NCBI GenBank assembly: GCA_051649305.1
Contig: JBOFGV010000083.1
Span: 82,474-146,473, forward strand
Source: JADCCX01 sp051649305
GTDB taxonomy: Bacteria > Pseudomonadota > Alphaproteobacteria > Rhizobiales > Beijerinckiaceae
Length of the DNA: 64,000 nucleotides
Direction of reading: 5' to 3'
A program made the translations under genes and the position numbers. Positions 62,856 to 64,000 of the stretch are shown in pieces (position 1 is the stretch's first letter; every line of letters begins with the position of its first letter). The notes below the pieces were generated by a model. It had not been told where the DNA came from, searched no databases, and worked only from the letters and a program-made list of their open reading frames with translations.

Positions 62856-63953
62856 ATGCCTGATTCCAAGCCTGATCCTACCCAAAACACGCCCTCTGGT
62901 CGCGCTGAGGCGCAGCAATCATCGCAGACGGATCGCAGCACGACGACAGAGCTGTCGGTTTTGCCCGCATCCCCTTTGCCCCCTGCCCTTGAACGCCTGA
63001 GTGAGACAGCACGGGATTACGCAGCGGCGCGCTCCAGCCTCAACACGCAAAAGGCCTATGCCTCGGACTGGGCGCTGTTTTCACGCTGGTGCCGCCGCAG
63101 GGGCTTTGATGTGTTGGAGCCAGATCCGCAGGTCATCGGCCTTTATCTCGCGGCTTCCGCTTCCGGCGACGGCATGGACAAGGCAGCAGTTTCCACCATC
63201 GAGCGCAGGTTGGCGGCCATCACCACGCAGTACCGTTCGGCAGGCACGCCCCTCCCCCGACAGGACCGGCATATCGTTGATGTGCTGGCGGGCATCAAGC
63301 GCACGCACGGCAAGCCGCCGGTGCAGAAGGAAGCGCTGTTTGCCGAAGACATCCTGGCGATGTGCGCCACGCTCTCGCAGGATCTGCGCGGCTTTCGCGA
63401 TCGCGCCATGCTGCTCGTCGGCTTTGCCGGTGGCCTGCGCCGCTCCGAGATCACGGGGCTGGATTGCGGCCCGGAGCAGACTGAGGATTCCGGTGGCTGG
63501 ATAGAGATTGTGGAAGACGGCGCGCTGCTGACGATCCGCGGCAAGACAGGCTGGCGCGTCGTGGAAATCGGTCGCGGTTCAAAGGAGTCCACATGCCCCG
63601 TCCATGCGCTGGAACTATGGCTGAAGCTCGCCCGCGTGGTGCACGGCCCGGTCTTCCGCCGTGTGCGCGAGAAGAACACCGGTGTCGGTCCCGAGCGGCT
63701 CGACGACAAGCATGTCGCCCGCCTTGTGCAGTCCACCGCGATGGCGGCAGGTGTGCGCGGCGATCTGCCGGAGGGCAAACGCGCCGGACTGTTCGGCGGC
63801 CACTCGCTACGCGCCGGTCTCGCCTCTTCTGCCGATGTGGACGAAGCCTACATCCAGCGCCAGCTCGGCCACGCCTCCGCCGACATGACCCGCCGCTACA
63901 TCCGCCAGAAAGAGCGCTTCCGCGTGAACCTGACAAAGGCTGCAGGGTTGTAA
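62856..63953 (+). CDS. Tyrosine recombinase/site-specific integrase
   Basis: This 365-residue protein has a disordered N-terminus (1-45), a SAM-like core-binding domain (about 50-150) and a catalytic domain. The active-site set is complete: R195 (GLRRSE), K230, H316-x-x-R319 (HSLR), H339 (LGH) and Y348 (RRYIR). It should be an active recombinase of the XerD/phage integrase type. No phage genes are nearby. The stop codon adjoins a 22-base palindrome that fits a plasmid centromere, so a role in resolving or maintaining a plasmid, or integration next to one, is possible. The ribosome site is weak. Confidence 0.93.
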   Translation: MPDSKPDPTQNTPSGRAEAQQSSQTDRSTTTELSVLPASPLPPALERLSETARDYAAARSSLNTQKAYASDWALFSRWCRRRGFDVLEPDPQVIGLYLAASASGDGMDKAAVSTIERRLAAITTQYRSAGTPLPRQDRHIVDVLAGIKRTHGKPPVQKEALFAEDILAMCATLSQDLRGFRDRAMLLVGFAGGLRRSEITGLDCGPEQTEDSGGWIEIVEDGALLTIRGKTGWRVVEIGRGSKESTCPVHALELWLKLARVVHGPVFRRVREKNTGVGPERLDDKHVARLVQSTAMAAGVRGDLPEGKRAGLFGGHSLRAGLASSADVDEAYIQRQLGHASADMTRRYIRQKERFRVNLTKAAGL

Positions 63954-63974
63954 AAGTTGACAGCTGTCAACTTT
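63953..63974. promoter_or_regulatory. repABC-type parS centromere palindrome
   Basis: The perfect 22-base palindrome aaagttgacagctgtcaacttt begins at the last base of the integrase stop. Its core GTTGACAGCTGTCAAC matches the repABC parS consensus GTTNNNNGCNNNNAAC at every fixed base. ParB/RepB of such plasmids binds this motif. The repABC genes themselves would lie outside the window. Confidence 0.7.
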
Positions 63975-64000
63975 ACGGGGCGTGGCATTCCCGGCCGGAG

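Noticed and set aside
62856..63953. Prophage
   Set aside because: Only a recombinase is present, with no phage structural or regulatory genes beside it.

Overview
The window reads as part of an alphaproteobacterial genome, most likely Hyphomicrobiales (Rhizobiales). Grounds: GC-rich coding bias, dispersed hairpin repeats of the 'catcctgagg / cctcaggatg' and 'ccctctcccc' kinds, an Entner-Doudoroff gene set with an RpiR/HexR regulator, and a perfect match to the repABC plasmid centromere motif at the right edge. The last point raises the possibility that the window lies on a large plasmid or chromid. No tRNA, rRNA, CRISPR array or insertion sequence was seen. Genus assignment is inference.

Region 1 (1-18.5 kb, all minus strand) is one long catabolic-looking cluster. 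In transcription order it holds a branched-chain-amino-acid-type binding protein, a degenerate iron-alcohol-dehydrogenase relative, an AraC regulator, LivH, LivM and LivG, then a LivF ATPase fused to a Tm-1-like UPF0261 domain. A TIM-barrel 'PEP hydrolase family' protein, a very long flotillin-like SPFH protein, two SRPBCC proteins, a molybdenum hydroxylase (FAD, 2Fe-2S, and a Mo subunit split into two ORFs) and a MoxR ATPase follow. Its substrate cannot be read from sequence.

Region 2 (18.7-34.7 kb, minus) holds a membrane-anchored GGDEF-EAL protein, then a four-gene operon: TolC-like lipoprotein, GAF-HlyD protein, M50 protease-HlyD fusion and a 2764-residue DUF4347/cadherin-like repeat protein. 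It looks like a dedicated export system for the giant protein, but has no ABC ATPase.

Region 3 (35-47 kb) has recQ and an operon edd - two binding proteins - fused permease - ATPase - zwf, with a divergent HexR-type regulator. The layout suggests uptake of a sugar phosphate or related compound feeding the Entner-Doudoroff pathway.

Region 4 (47-54.4 kb) is a LacI-controlled family-1 sugar ABC transporter with a cytochrome b561 and an SMP-30 lactonase. Region 5 (54.3-62.7 kb) is a dipeptide-type ABC transporter with a C45 N-terminal-nucleophile hydrolase, a divergent double-winged-helix GntR regulator and a DAO-family oxidoreductase, probably for an N-acyl or amide compound. Region 6 (62.8-64 kb) is a tyrosine recombinase followed at once by a 22-bp palindrome matching repABC parS.
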